In this document: positions 7,431-14,673 of the stretch, piece after piece
Layout: every line of letters begins with the position of its first letter
Numbering within the stretch: position 1 is the first letter of the stretch
NCBI GenBank assembly: GCA_017432405.1
Contig: JAFRJF010000290.1
Coordinates: 1-27,651 of the forward strand
Direction of reading: 5' to 3'
Origin: Clostridia bacterium
GTDB taxonomy: Bacteria > Bacillota_A > Clostridia > Christensenellales > Aristaeellaceae
Length of the DNA: 27,651 nt
Made by a program: the position numbers and the translations under genes
The notes under the pieces: generated by a model
What the model was told of the DNA's origin: nothing
The model's input: the letters and a program-made list of their open reading frames with translations, nothing else
Databases searched by the model: none

Positions 7431-8309
7431 ATGGTGCAGATTCGTGAAATATTCACTTCCATCGGCGCGCTGTTTACCAATCTCTTCGAACACCCGGATT
7501 GGCGCAATATCGTTGACGTGGCCATACTGGCCGTTTTGATATACAACGTGATCAAGCTGGTCATACACACCCGGTCGAATTCGCTGTTCAAGGGCATCGC
7601 CGTGGTGCTGATCATGGCCTGGATCGCCAGCATCCTGCGCTTTAACGCGGTCTCTTGGCTGCTCAATCAGATCATCAGCATGGGCCTGCTGGTGCTGGTC
7701 ATACTGTTCCAGCCCGAATTCAGGCGCGGGCTGGACCAGATCGGCCGCTCGAGGTTCATGCGCAGCATGTTCGGCCCGATCGGCAGGCGGGAAGAGGCCG
7801 AACAGGTCGAAAAGCCCGTGACGGAGATCGTGCGGGCGATGAACGACATGGCGCGCAAGAAGATCGGCGCGCTGATCGTCATCGAGCGCGTGACAGGCCT
7901 GGGCGACGTCATCGAGACCGGCACGCGGGTGGACGCTGAGATATCGGCGCCGCTGATCGAAAACATCTTTGAGCCCAACACACCGCTGCACGACGGCGCG
8001 ATGATCATACGCAACCGGCGCATCAACGCCGCGGCCTGCATACTGCCGCTGTCCTCCGATCCCTCCATCAGCAAGGATCTGGGCACGCGGCACCGGGCCG
8101 CCATCGGCATCACCGAGACCACGGACGCGGTGTCGCTGATCGTGTCGGAGGAGACCGGCATCATCTCCATGGCCAGGGAGGGCAGGCTCACCCGCCACCT
8201 GGACGCGCGCTCGCTGAACATACTGCTGACAGAGCTGTTTACGCCGGAGCGGAACATGTATTCCTGGCTGAGCACGCTGCGCAGGGAGGAACAGCAAGAT
8301 GAAGAATAA
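7431..8309 (+). CDS. cdaA: Diadenylate cyclase CdaA (c-di-AMP synthase)
   Basis: CdaA joins two ATP molecules into cyclic di-AMP, the messenger controlling potassium uptake, osmotic balance and cell-wall homeostasis in Firmicutes. The N-terminus has three hydrophobic segments (about 27-45, 53-70 and 75-95) for membrane anchoring. The DAC domain carries the catalytic DGA (188-190) in LHDGAMIIRN and the RHR motif GTRHRA (218-223). Length, 292 residues, is close to the family norm of about 270. An in-frame ATG occurs at 7413, but GGAGG at 7418-7422 lies eight bases before ATG 7431, which is therefore the start. It overlaps cdaR by 11 bases, the usual regulator pairing. Confidence 0.96.
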   Translation: MVQIREIFTSIGALFTNLFEHPDWRNIVDVAILAVLIYNVIKLVIHTRSNSLFKGIAVVLIMAWIASILRFNAVSWLLNQIISMGLLVLVILFQPEFRRGLDQIGRSRFMRSMFGPIGRREEAEQVEKPVTEIVRAMNDMARKKIGALIVIERVTGLGDVIETGTRVDAEISAPLIENIFEPNTPLHDGAMIIRNRRINAAACILPLSSDPSISKDLGTRHRAAIGITETTDAVSLIVSEETGIISMAREGRLTRHLDARSLNILLTELFTPERNMYSWLSTLRREEQQDEE

Positions 8310-9786
8310 ACTGATCCAACTGCGCGAAAGGCTGTTCGCCAGCAGCTTCTACAGGCGTTCGCCCCGGCCGGTGCGATGGATCATCGGCTCCCTGTCGAAC
8401 AACCTGGGGTACAAGCTGCTGTCGCTGCTGCTGGCCATACTGCTGTGGAACTACGTGATCGCCACCAACAGCTCGATCACCCGCAACAAGACGATCTACA
8501 ACCTGACGGGCACCGTCAGCGGCCTCTCCACCCTCTCGGACAACAAGCTGGCCCTGTCGGAAAGCCCCGAGGAGGCGCTGTCCGGCATCACGGTCACCGT
8601 GGAGGCGCCCCAGGCGGACTATTTCAGGGTATCCGCCGACAACGTGCAGGTGGCGCTGGACCTCTCCAGCGTGCGCGCCGTCGGCACCCAGGAGGTGCCC
8701 TTGCGGGCCACGTCCAGCTATGGCCGCGTGCGCAGCATCAGCCCCGAGACGCTGACGCTGACCTTTGAAAACCTGGATTCCCGAAATGTGGCGGTGAATT
8801 CCGTCATCGAAGGCCAGACGGAAGGCTACTGGTACAATGTCAGCCGCAGCAATCCTTCGATGCTGACGATCTCCGGCGCGGCTTCGGTGGTGCAGAGCAT
8901 CACCTCGGCCCGTGCGGTGGCGGATGTGAGGGGCATGACCGATTCCACCGTTACCGCGCGGCCCTACGTGCTGCTGGACGCCGCGGGCAACGAGATACCC
9001 CAGGACATGCTGAATTGTTCCACGTCGTCGATCTCCGTCAGCGTGGATATCTATCCCTGCCGGGAAATTCCCGTATCCACGGACCAGCAGAGCATCATCA
9101 CCGGCGTTCCGGCGGAGGGCTATCAGGTGCAATCGGTGACGATACAGCCCCAGAGCATACAGGTGGCCGCCGAACGGGATCTGCTGGACAGCCTTGACCA
9201 GCTGGTGATCGAGCCCGTATCGGTGGAGGGCGCGACGCAGAGCCTCTCGGCCAAGTCGACGGTGACACAGCTGTCGGACTTCAAGAACGTGTCCAGCGAG
9301 CAGGTGTATGTGAACGTGACCATCACCGAGGAGACGGTTACCGAATACTTCGACAACGTCAGGGTCATATTCACAGGCAAGGCCGAAAATCTGATCGCCA
9401 GCTACGATCAGCTCGGCGTGGAGGTGACCGGCCCGCGCAGCGCCGTTGAGCAGCTGCGCGAGGAGGGCGTGACCGTCAGCGTGGACGTGAAGGGGCTTGA
9501 AGAGGGCTATTATATACTCTCACCGAAGATCGACGAGGAGGCCTACGAGGGCTTTACGATCATGAGCGAGGCGGCATCCGTCACGCTGACCGACATCAGC
9601 TACAACGAAGAGGACGAGGGCGACGACGAGACGGAGGACGAAGCCGACGACGCGACAGAGGATGAAGCCGACGACGCGACAGAGGACGAAGCCAACGACG
9701 CGACGGAGGATGAAGCCGAAGAAGTGACGGAGGACGAAGCCGAGGCCGACGTCGACGTGGCGGAAAATGATGACAGCGGCGAATGA
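8299..9786 (+). CDS. cdaR: CdaR (YbbR-domain regulator of CdaA) with acidic repeat tail
   Basis: CdaR is a membrane-anchored extracytoplasmic protein that binds and modulates CdaA. Here a basic N-terminus is followed by one TM helix (about 36-54, YKLLSLLLAILLWNYVIA) and a series of YbbR-type beta-rich domains, typified by VTVEAPQADY, VTIQPQSIQVAAE and VEVTGPRSAVEQL. The last ~55 residues are strongly acidic, with an eight-residue unit (ATEDEADD and variants) repeated five times. The 495-residue length is close to B. subtilis CdaR. The ATG at 8299 lies inside the end of cdaA with GGGAGG about nine bases upstream, so translation is probably coupled. glmM, which often follows cdaA-cdaR, is absent here. 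Confidence 0.92.
   Translation: MKNKLIQLRERLFASSFYRRSPRPVRWIIGSLSNNLGYKLLSLLLAILLWNYVIATNSSITRNKTIYNLTGTVSGLSTLSDNKLALSESPEEALSGITVTVEAPQADYFRVSADNVQVALDLSSVRAVGTQEVPLRATSSYGRVRSISPETLTLTFENLDSRNVAVNSVIEGQTEGYWYNVSRSNPSMLTISGAASVVQSITSARAVADVRGMTDSTVTARPYVLLDAAGNEIPQDMLNCSTSSISVSVDIYPCREIPVSTDQQSIITGVPAEGYQVQSVTIQPQSIQVAAERDLLDSLDQLVIEPVSVEGATQSLSAKSTVTQLSDFKNVSSEQVYVNVTITEETVTEYFDNVRVIFTGKAENLIASYDQLGVEVTGPRSAVEQLREEGVTVSVDVKGLEEGYYILSPKIDEEAYEGFTIMSEAASVTLTDISYNEEDEGDDETEDEADDATEDEADDATEDEANDATEDEAEEVTEDEAEADVDVAENDDSGE
9622..9741 (+). repeat. Five tandem 24-bp repeats inside cdaR
   Basis: Five consecutive 24-base units (9622, 9646, 9670, 9694 and 9718) follow the pattern GACGACGCGACAGAGGACGA followed by AGCC. 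Differences are mainly synonymous or Asp/Glu/Asn changes. They encode an eight-residue acidic unit and keep frame whatever the copy number, so the tail could lengthen or shorten by slippage. Confidence 0.9.
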
Positions 9787-9817
9787 CGGCGACGGCCGGG
9801 AGGTCGATGGATAGTTT

Positions 9818-10540
9818 ATGACAATCAGTGGATATTCCAACGCGATCGTGGACCTGATGCTGGGATGGCTGAAGGGGATCGCGAATTGGGTGCTCAGGCT
9901 GTTCAACCTGGCGGGCAGCGCCAGCGGTTCGCCGCTGCTATGGCTGGCCAACAACTGGTCGAAGCTGCTGATCTTTTTCCTGGTCCTGGGCCTGGTGCTG
10001 GATCGGCTGGTCTGGCTGATCCGGTGGCGGCCTTACTGGGTGTGGTTCCGCAAGGAGCGCATCATCGTCAACGACGACCGTTTTTTCCTCAATGCCGATA
10101 TCGATCGGGCGGACGACTGGGAGGGCGACCTGGCATCCAACTGGGACGAGCATGACTATGTGGTCGCCAGCACCGTTGTCAGGCGACAGGAGGCCCGCAA
10201 GTCTGCAAACCAGCCTTCCGGGGCGAAGAAGCGCCCGACCTCCAACGGCAAAGCGCCGTCGTCCAGGCGGCGTCCGGAGGGCACCAGGGTCAAGCGGCAC
10301 GTGAGCGATTCTGAGAGGGCGATGGATAAGAAGCCAGGCGCGCAAATCGCAAATAACGGCGTTCAGGAACAGGAGGCGCGCGTCCACAGGCCGGAGAACA
10401 TATTTGCCACCCAGCTCAAAAAGCGGGATGTCTCCGACAGCTATGAGGACGAGGTGTTCAATGTCTCCAACCTGCCTGTATTTGACGAGTTCAACCGACA
10501 GGAACAGGCGGAACGCAAGCCGCGCCGCAGGCGGCGGTAA
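9818..10540 (+). CDS. Membrane-anchored protein of unknown function
   Basis: I do not recognise this 240-residue protein. An amphipathic N-terminal stretch is followed by a hydrophobic segment at about 46-68 (KLLIFFLVLGLVLDRLVWLI) and then WRPYWVWFRK. A long hydrophilic part follows, rich in Arg, Lys and Ser and probably disordered (RRQEARK, KKRPTSNGK, SSRRRPEG). The end is FNRQEQAERKPRRRRR. By the positive-inside rule the tail is probably cytoplasmic. It begins 31 bases after cdaR. GGGAGG is 14 bases from the ATG at 9818, a long spacing, so the start is not certain. Its place in the cdaA operon suggests a role at the envelope, but that is inference only. Confidence 0.65.
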   Translation: MTISGYSNAIVDLMLGWLKGIANWVLRLFNLAGSASGSPLLWLANNWSKLLIFFLVLGLVLDRLVWLIRWRPYWVWFRKERIIVNDDRFFLNADIDRADDWEGDLASNWDEHDYVVASTVVRRQEARKSANQPSGAKKRPTSNGKAPSSRRRPEGTRVKRHVSDSERAMDKKPGAQIANNGVQEQEARVHRPENIFATQLKKRDVSDSYEDEVFNVSNLPVFDEFNRQEQAERKPRRRRR

Positions 10541-10568
10541 TTGCAGTATAAGTAAGGAGAGAACGGCA

Positions 10569-11210
10569 TTGCAAAAGCGTATACTTTGCTATGGAGATTC
10601 AAACACGCATGGCTATATTCCCACGGGCGGGCGCTATGACGAGCATACCCGCTGGCCCATGCGCATGCAGGCCATCCTGGGGGACGGCTACGCTGTGATC
10701 GAGGAGGGCTTCAACGGGCGGACCTGCGTGTTCGACGATCCCGTGGAGGGCGGCTACAAGAGCGGCGTCAAGTATCTGCCGCCATGCCTGATGACCCACA
10801 ACCCGCTGGACGCGGTCATCATCATGCTGGGCACCAACGACACCAAGCTGCGCTTCGGCATGACGCCGATGAGCATTGGCCAGAGCATGATGCAGCTGGT
10901 GCGCGTGGCCAAGCAGTACGCGATGAACGAGGCGGGGGAGAGCGCCCACATCATCATCACAGCGCCGCCCCAAATCCTGGACAACCTGATGCAGACCCGC
11001 CACGGGGAGTGCTTTGGAGAACAGGCCATCGCCGTATCCGCGGGCCTGTCCAGAGAGCTTCGGCGCATATCGAAGCTGATGCGCTGCGACTTCTTTGATG
11101 CCGTGCCCTATGCCGAGGTATCAAAGCTGGATGCCGTGCACATGACCGAGCAGGGCCACCTGCGCCTGGCAGAGGCCATGGCGCAGAAGATCCGAAAGGA
11201 AATCGGTTGA
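10569..11210 (+). CDS. SGNH/GDSL-family hydrolase (esterase)
   Basis: The product has the three diagnostic blocks of SGNH hydrolases: block I CYGDSNTHG with the nucleophile Ser, block III MLGTNDTK, and block V DAVHMTEQGH with the Asp-x-x-His pair. An NGRT segment near residue 50 may serve as block II. These enzymes cut ester bonds in lipids or acetylated sugars. No signal peptide is visible, so it is probably cytoplasmic. The sequence is close to the GDSL arylesterase group (RILCYGDSNTHGY). Reading frame is open upstream, but I chose TTG 10569 because AAGGAG (10554-10559) lies nine bases before it and the upstream sequence belongs to the previous gene in another frame. That gives 213 residues, typical for the family. 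Confidence 0.88.
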   Translation: MQKRILCYGDSNTHGYIPTGGRYDEHTRWPMRMQAILGDGYAVIEEGFNGRTCVFDDPVEGGYKSGVKYLPPCLMTHNPLDAVIIMLGTNDTKLRFGMTPMSIGQSMMQLVRVAKQYAMNEAGESAHIIITAPPQILDNLMQTRHGECFGEQAIAVSAGLSRELRRISKLMRCDFFDAVPYAEVSKLDAVHMTEQGHLRLAEAMAQKIRKEIG

Positions 11211-11220
11211 CCGATCATAT

Positions 11221-11287
11221 TAAAAGCATGTGAAAACTCCCGCGAATATCCCCCCATGGGGGTTGCGGGAGTTTTCGCATGCTTTTA
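11221..11287 (+). terminator. Long hairpin terminator after the cdaA operon
   Basis: The 23-base arms 11221-11243 and 11265-11287 are inverted repeats with a single G-T wobble, containing GAAAACTCCCGC and its complement. The loop region includes a second perfect palindrome, CCCCCATGGGGG. The 3' arm carries GTTTT and CTTTT tracts and AAAA runs occur in the left arm, so it could end transcription in either direction. Confidence 0.75.
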
Positions 11288-11389
11288 AAATATTATGAGG
11301 TAACAATGAACCTGCACCGCAGGGGCGCTCTCCGAGCGCCCGCCGGCCTGAACAACCATATTATGAGAATTAATCGCAGCGAGGACGAC

Positions 11390-12193
11390 ATGAGCACGAC
11401 GATCATCCGCGAAAACCGCGACTACTGGACCCAAAGGGCTTCGGGCTATTCAGAGGTGAACCGGGAGGAGCTGGCCACGAACCAGCGCCGGCTGTGGCTT
11501 ACAGCCCTGAATGAGCGCATTGCAGCGCGCTTTCCGGGGCGCAGTCCACACGCCATACGGGTGCTGGAGATCGGCACCGGCCCCGGCTTCTTCGCCATAT
11601 TGCTGGCGGGGGCGGGCTATCGGGTGACGGCAATCGACCTGACCCCCTCCATGCTGGCCGAGGCGCGCCGGAACGCAGGCGCGCTGGCGGGCGCGATCAG
11701 CTTTATGGAAATGAATGCCCAGGCGCTGGATTTTGCCGATCACAGCTTTGACGTGGTGGTTTCCCGCAACGTGACCTGGAACCTGCCCGAGCCTCGCAAG
11801 GCCTATGGCGAATGGGCGCGGGTGCTGAAGCCCGGCGGGCTGCTCTTGAATTTTGACGCCAACTGGTATCGCTACCTGTTTGACGACGATGCCCGCGAAG
11901 CCTACGAGCGCGACAGGACCAACACCGCCCGGGCCGGCGCGGACGACCTGAACGTCGGGGACAACTTCGACCGCATGGAGGACATCGCCCGCCGGGTGCC
12001 CCTGTCCCGCGTCAATCGCCCCCAGTGGGACGTGGAGGTGCTGACTTCACTGGGCCTGGCCGTGGAAACGGATCACCGCGTCTGGGAACGGGTGTGGTCA
12101 AAGCAGGAAAAGCTCAACCTCGCCTCCACGCCGATGTTTATGGTTTGCGGCTTCAAGCATGCAGACGCGCTGGATCAGGCGCTGTCGGGCTGA
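11390..12193 (+). CDS. Class I SAM-dependent methyltransferase (UbiE/type-11 like)
   Basis: This 267-residue protein has the class I methyltransferase fold. Motif I is VLEIGTGPGFFAILLAGAG, followed by VTAIDLTPSMLAEAR (acidic loop), MNAQALDFADHSFDVVVSRN (motifs II-III) and WARVLKPGGLLLNFDANW (motif IV region). These are features of the UbiE/COQ5-like and methyltransf_11 groups. The substrate cannot be read from the sequence. The long C-terminal part (DRMEDIARRVPLSRVNRPQWD onward) may form a substrate cap. I chose ATG 11390, with GAGG five bases upstream; in-frame ATGs at 11279 and 11363 lack a better ribosome site. It lies between the 11.2 kb hairpin and the cobalamin riboswitch, apparently a single-gene unit. 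Confidence 0.8.
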   Translation: MSTTIIRENRDYWTQRASGYSEVNREELATNQRRLWLTALNERIAARFPGRSPHAIRVLEIGTGPGFFAILLAGAGYRVTAIDLTPSMLAEARRNAGALAGAISFMEMNAQALDFADHSFDVVVSRNVTWNLPEPRKAYGEWARVLKPGGLLLNFDANWYRYLFDDDAREAYERDRTNTARAGADDLNVGDNFDRMEDIARRVPLSRVNRPQWDVEVLTSLGLAVETDHRVWERVWSKQEKLNLASTPMFMVCGFKHADALDQALSG

Positions 12194-12229
12194 CTGAACG
12201 CTTACATCCATTTTTAATATCCCATGGGC

Positions 12230-12258
12230 TTGCAAAAGTGAGTTACATGTGATAAAGT
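12230..12258 (+). promoter_or_regulatory. Possible promoter of the cobalamin-riboswitch operon
   Basis: TTGCAA (12230-12235) and TAAAGT (12253-12258) are 17 bases apart and lie just upstream of the riboswitch. Both boxes match the consensus only partly. Confidence 0.35.
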
Positions 12259-12285
12259 ATAGGCGAACAACAGAATAACACAGCG

Positions 12286-12440
12286 GGTGTCGGGCGCAAT
12301 GCGTCCGGTGAAAAGGGAAGCGGGTGAAAATCCCGCGCGAACTCGTCACTGTAATCGGGGAATGATCGGGCAAATGGGCCACTGGCAACGGGAAGGCCGC
12401 CCGAATCGTGTTGATCCGTGAGCCAGGAGACCTGCCCGGC
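12286..12440 (+). ncRNA. Cobalamin (B12) riboswitch
   Basis: The conserved aptamer segments occur in order: GGTGAAAAGGGAA (12307-12319), a GGGTGAAAATCCC hairpin (12322-12334), the CGTCACTGTAATCGGGG region (12344-12360), GCCACTGG (12378-12385), GGAAGG (12391-12396) and the B12-box form GAGCCAGGAGACCTGCC (12420-12436). Downstream, the TGCCA/TGGCA hairpin (12468-12485) could supply the loop that pairs with the aptamer. An intrinsic terminator follows at 12509. Binding of adenosyl- or other cobalamin should reduce expression of the exported chelatase operon that starts at 12626. Confidence 0.93.
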
Positions 12441-12508
12441 TGTATGCGCAGGCGCCAACGCGCCTCATGCCACGAGTGCCTGGCAGCATAGCAAACGCCG
12501 ATTGATCG

Positions 12509-12549
12509 GAGCCTGCCGGACGCCTGTGCGCCCTGCGGGCTCTTATTTT
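12509..12549 (+). terminator. Riboswitch expression-platform terminator
   Basis: GAGCCTGC (12509-12516) pairs with GCGGGCTC (12535-12542), eight base pairs including one G-U, and is followed at once by TTATTTT. It lies between the B12 aptamer and the chelatase start, which fits control by premature transcription termination when cobalamin is bound. Confidence 0.6.
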
Positions 12550-12625
12550 GCCCGCGCAAACGTGTATTGCTGTCCGACCGGGTGGCCGGCTCCAATAAAA
12601 TCCATCATATCAGGAGGAATACACC

Positions 12626-13777
12626 ATGAAGAAACTGCTTTCCATGCTGATCGTGCTGGCGATGGTCGTCGCCATGAGCGCCGTCGCGTTCGCCGAGGAC
12701 GCCGACAAGGCCGCCGCTGCCGCGGTTGACGAACAGATCGCCGCGATCCAGGTCCAGGAGTGGACCGAAGAGACCGACGCCCTGTGCGCCGCCGCCAAGG
12801 CCGGCTGGGACGCCCTGACCGACGCCCAGAAGGCGCTGGTGGAAGAGGCTGATTACTTTGGACGCGACACCGGCGACGCCGTTAAGGACAATCCGCTGAA
12901 CGCCAATGGCATCGGCGAGAACGAGCTGCTGGTGGTCAGCTTCGGCACCTCCTTCAACGACAGCCGCGTCGAGGACATCGGCGGCATCGAGAAGGCCCTG
13001 CAGGCCGCGTATCCGGATTGGTCCGTGCGCCGCGCCTTCACCGCCCAGATCATCATCAACCACATCCAGGCCCGCGACGGCGAGAAGATCGACAACGTGG
13101 CCCAGGCCCTGGACCGCGCCGTGGCGAACGGCGTCAAGAACCTGATCGTGCAGCCCACCCACCTGATGCACGGCGCCGAGTACGACGAGCTGATCGGCGT
13201 GCTGGAGGGATATAAGGACAAGATCGAGACGATCATCGTGGCTGAGCCCCTGCTGGGCGAAGTCGGCACGGACGCCACCGTCATCAACTCGGACAAGGCC
13301 GCTGTCGCCGCGGCAGTCGTGAGCGAGGCCGTCATCGAATCCGAGTATGACGACATTTTTTCCGCTGCCAAGGCAGGCGCCGCCTTCGTGTTCATGGGCC
13401 ATGGCACCAGCCATACCGCCAACGTGACCTATGACCAGATGCAGACCCAGATGAACGAGCTTGGCTTCACGAATGTGTTCATCGGCACCGTCGAGGGCGA
13501 ACCGGAGGACACTGAGTGCTCCGTGGTCATCGGCAAGGTGAAGGATGCCGGCTTCAAGAAGGTCATCCTGCGGCCCCTGATGGTCGTTGCGGGCGATCAT
13601 GCCAACAACGACATGGCCGATCCTGAGGACGAGGAGTCCTGGATCAGCCAGTTCACCGCTTCCGGCGCTTTCGACAGCGTCGAATGCCAGATCGCCGGTC
13701 TGGGCCGCATTGACCTGATTCAGGCCCTGTACGTGCTTCACACCGGCGAAGCCATCGCCAATGCCGTCCTCGGCTGA
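12626..13777 (+). CDS. cbiK: Exported CbiK-type cobaltochelatase
   Basis: CbiK inserts cobalt into sirohydrochlorin early in anaerobic B12 synthesis; some relatives handle iron or haem. This 383-residue protein has LLVVSFGTSF, the metal-binding His pair in PTHLMHG (His179) and MGHGTSH (His259), and VVAGDHANNDM, all CbiK hallmarks. It begins with a clear signal peptide (KK then a hydrophobic stretch to about residue 23, cleavage near AFA-ED), unlike the cytosolic Salmonella enzyme. Between signal and chelatase lies an insert (about 30-85) with AGWDALTDAQKALVEEAD, the pattern of small helical repeats common in Firmicute surface proteins. AGGAGG lies about nine bases before the ATG. The B12 riboswitch upstream supports a cobalt or corrinoid role. 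An exported periplasmic form is known in Desulfovibrio. Whether the outer-face protein is a chelatase or a metal/tetrapyrrole-binding protein is unclear. Confidence 0.88.
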   Translation: MKKLLSMLIVLAMVVAMSAVAFAEDADKAAAAAVDEQIAAIQVQEWTEETDALCAAAKAGWDALTDAQKALVEEADYFGRDTGDAVKDNPLNANGIGENELLVVSFGTSFNDSRVEDIGGIEKALQAAYPDWSVRRAFTAQIIINHIQARDGEKIDNVAQALDRAVANGVKNLIVQPTHLMHGAEYDELIGVLEGYKDKIETIIVAEPLLGEVGTDATVINSDKAAVAAAVVSEAVIESEYDDIFSAAKAGAAFVFMGHGTSHTANVTYDQMQTQMNELGFTNVFIGTVEGEPEDTECSVVIGKVKDAGFKKVILRPLMVVAGDHANNDMADPEDEESWISQFTASGAFDSVECQIAGLGRIDLIQALYVLHTGEAIANAVLG

Positions 13778-13794
13778 AAGAAGTAATGACGCTA

Positions 13795-13824
13795 AAGCCT
13801 CCGGCCCCATGGGCTCGGGGGCTT
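13795..13824 (+). other. GC-rich intercistronic hairpin
   Basis: AAGCCTCCGG (13795-13804) pairs with the segment ending GGGGGCTT (to 13824) through ten base pairs with two wobbles, between cbiK and the next gene. There is no T tract, so it may set RNA stability or relative expression rather than end transcription. Confidence 0.45.
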
Positions 13825-13846
13825 CGGCCATGTTGGAGGTATGAAT

Positions 13847-14302
13847 ATGAAGAGAATGATTGCCCTTGCGCTGGCCCTGCTGCTGGCGCTGTGCAGCTTC
13901 GCTGCGCTGGCCGAAGCCGCTGAAACCCTGGCGGACGGCGTATACAACGCCGAGTTCACCACCGATCACAGCATGTTCCACGTCAACGAGGCCTATGGCA
14001 ACATCGGCACGCTGACCGTGAAGGACGGCCAGATGACCATTCACGTGACGCTGGTTTCCAAGAACATCGTCAACCTGTTCCCCGGCCTGGCCGAGGACGC
14101 CGAGAAGGAGGGCGCGGCCCTGCTGCAGCCCACCACCGACACCGTGAACTACAACGACGGCACCACCGGCGAGGTCTACGGCTTCGACATCCCCGTGCCC
14201 GTCATCGGCGAGGAATTCGACTGCGCCCTGCTGGGCAAGAAGGGCAAGTGGTACGACCACAAGGTCATGGTCAGCAATCCCGTGCCGGCCGAGGCGAAAT
14301 AA
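13847..14302 (+). CDS. Small secreted protein of a cobalt/haem-linked (NEAT-like) family
   Basis: This 151-residue protein has a strong signal peptide (MKRMIALALALLLALCSFAALAEA region) and one beta-rich domain. The domain contains DGVYNAEFTTDHSMFH, GTLTVKDGQMTIHVTLVSKN and GKKGKWYDHKV. I recognise this pattern from small exported proteins in Clostridia, often beside iron, haem or cobalt uptake genes and sometimes described as NEAT-like or Tp47-C-like; the exact family name is uncertain. It shares the B12-riboswitch transcript with the exported CbiK-like protein, so both may act on a metal or corrinoid outside the membrane. GGAGG is seven bases from ATG 13847; the ATG at 13841 abuts it and is too close. 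No lipobox is obvious, so it may be released or held by a partner. Confidence 0.75.
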   Translation: MKRMIALALALLLALCSFAALAEAAETLADGVYNAEFTTDHSMFHVNEAYGNIGTLTVKDGQMTIHVTLVSKNIVNLFPGLAEDAEKEGAALLQPTTDTVNYNDGTTGEVYGFDIPVPVIGEEFDCALLGKKGKWYDHKVMVSNPVPAEAK

Positions 14303-14308
14303 CGATAA

Positions 14309-14349
14309 TGAAAAATGGCTCGGAGCCTTGAGCTCCGGGCCATTTTTCA
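14309..14349. terminator. Bidirectional intrinsic terminator
   Basis: The 18-base arms 14309-14326 and 14332-14349 (AAAAATGGCTCGGAGC and its complement with one G-U) have a 5-base loop. The A run on one side and T run on the other make it work for the plus-strand B12 operon and for the converging minus-strand gene that ends at 14358. Confidence 0.85.
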
Positions 14350-14357
14350 TGGATTCG

Positions 14358-14645
14358 TCATTTCTCAAACCGCGCGTCGTTCTCCCGCACGAGCTCCATG
14401 ATCTCCCGGTACCGTCCGGTGACCTTCTCATAGTTTTCCGGCATGTGGGGAAACGCGCAGTGGGTGCAATCCTTGTAGCCCTTTTCCGAATACCTGAAAT
14501 TGCCGCCGCAGCGCTTGCCCAGCGCGTACAGGGGACAGTAGCAGAAAAGACAGTTGAAGCGGTCCGGGTCTTCGACCCGGTGGCATGGGAAATACTCGCA
14601 TTCCCGGTTCTGGAAGAAGGCGTAGTGCTTCGTCTGCTTGTCCAA
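14358..14645 (-). CDS. Small cysteine-rich, probably metal-binding protein
   Basis: This 95-residue protein is dense in cysteines: NRECEYFPCH, FNCLFCYCPLY, GKRCGGNF and KDCTHCAFPHMPENY. It matches what I know as the cysteine-rich small domain (PF04071), thought to bind zinc or another metal. Its role is not established, but relatives occur near cobalamin genes, which fits the B12 operon ending 9 bases beyond the shared terminator. The start is probably TTG 14645, because GGGGAGG lies eight bases upstream and the product then begins (M)DKQTKHYAFFQNREC. ATG 14666 is in frame but has no ribosome site. It follows the methyltransferase gene by about 28 bases and is transcribed with it. Confidence 0.78.
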   Translation of the reverse strand: MDKQTKHYAFFQNRECEYFPCHRVEDPDRFNCLFCYCPLYALGKRCGGNFRYSEKGYKDCTHCAFPHMPENYEKVTGRYREIMELVRENDARFEK

Positions 14646-14673
14646 GGCGGTTTCCTCCCCGATCATACTGTAA

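Noticed and set aside
12509..12549. Translation-blocking platform for the B12 riboswitch
   Set aside because: The hairpin ends more than 80 bases before the start codon and is followed by a T tract, which favours transcription termination.
12605..14431. Minus-strand open frame of about 608 codons
   Set aside because: It lies opposite cbiK and the small secreted gene, shows no recognisable domain and spans a terminator.
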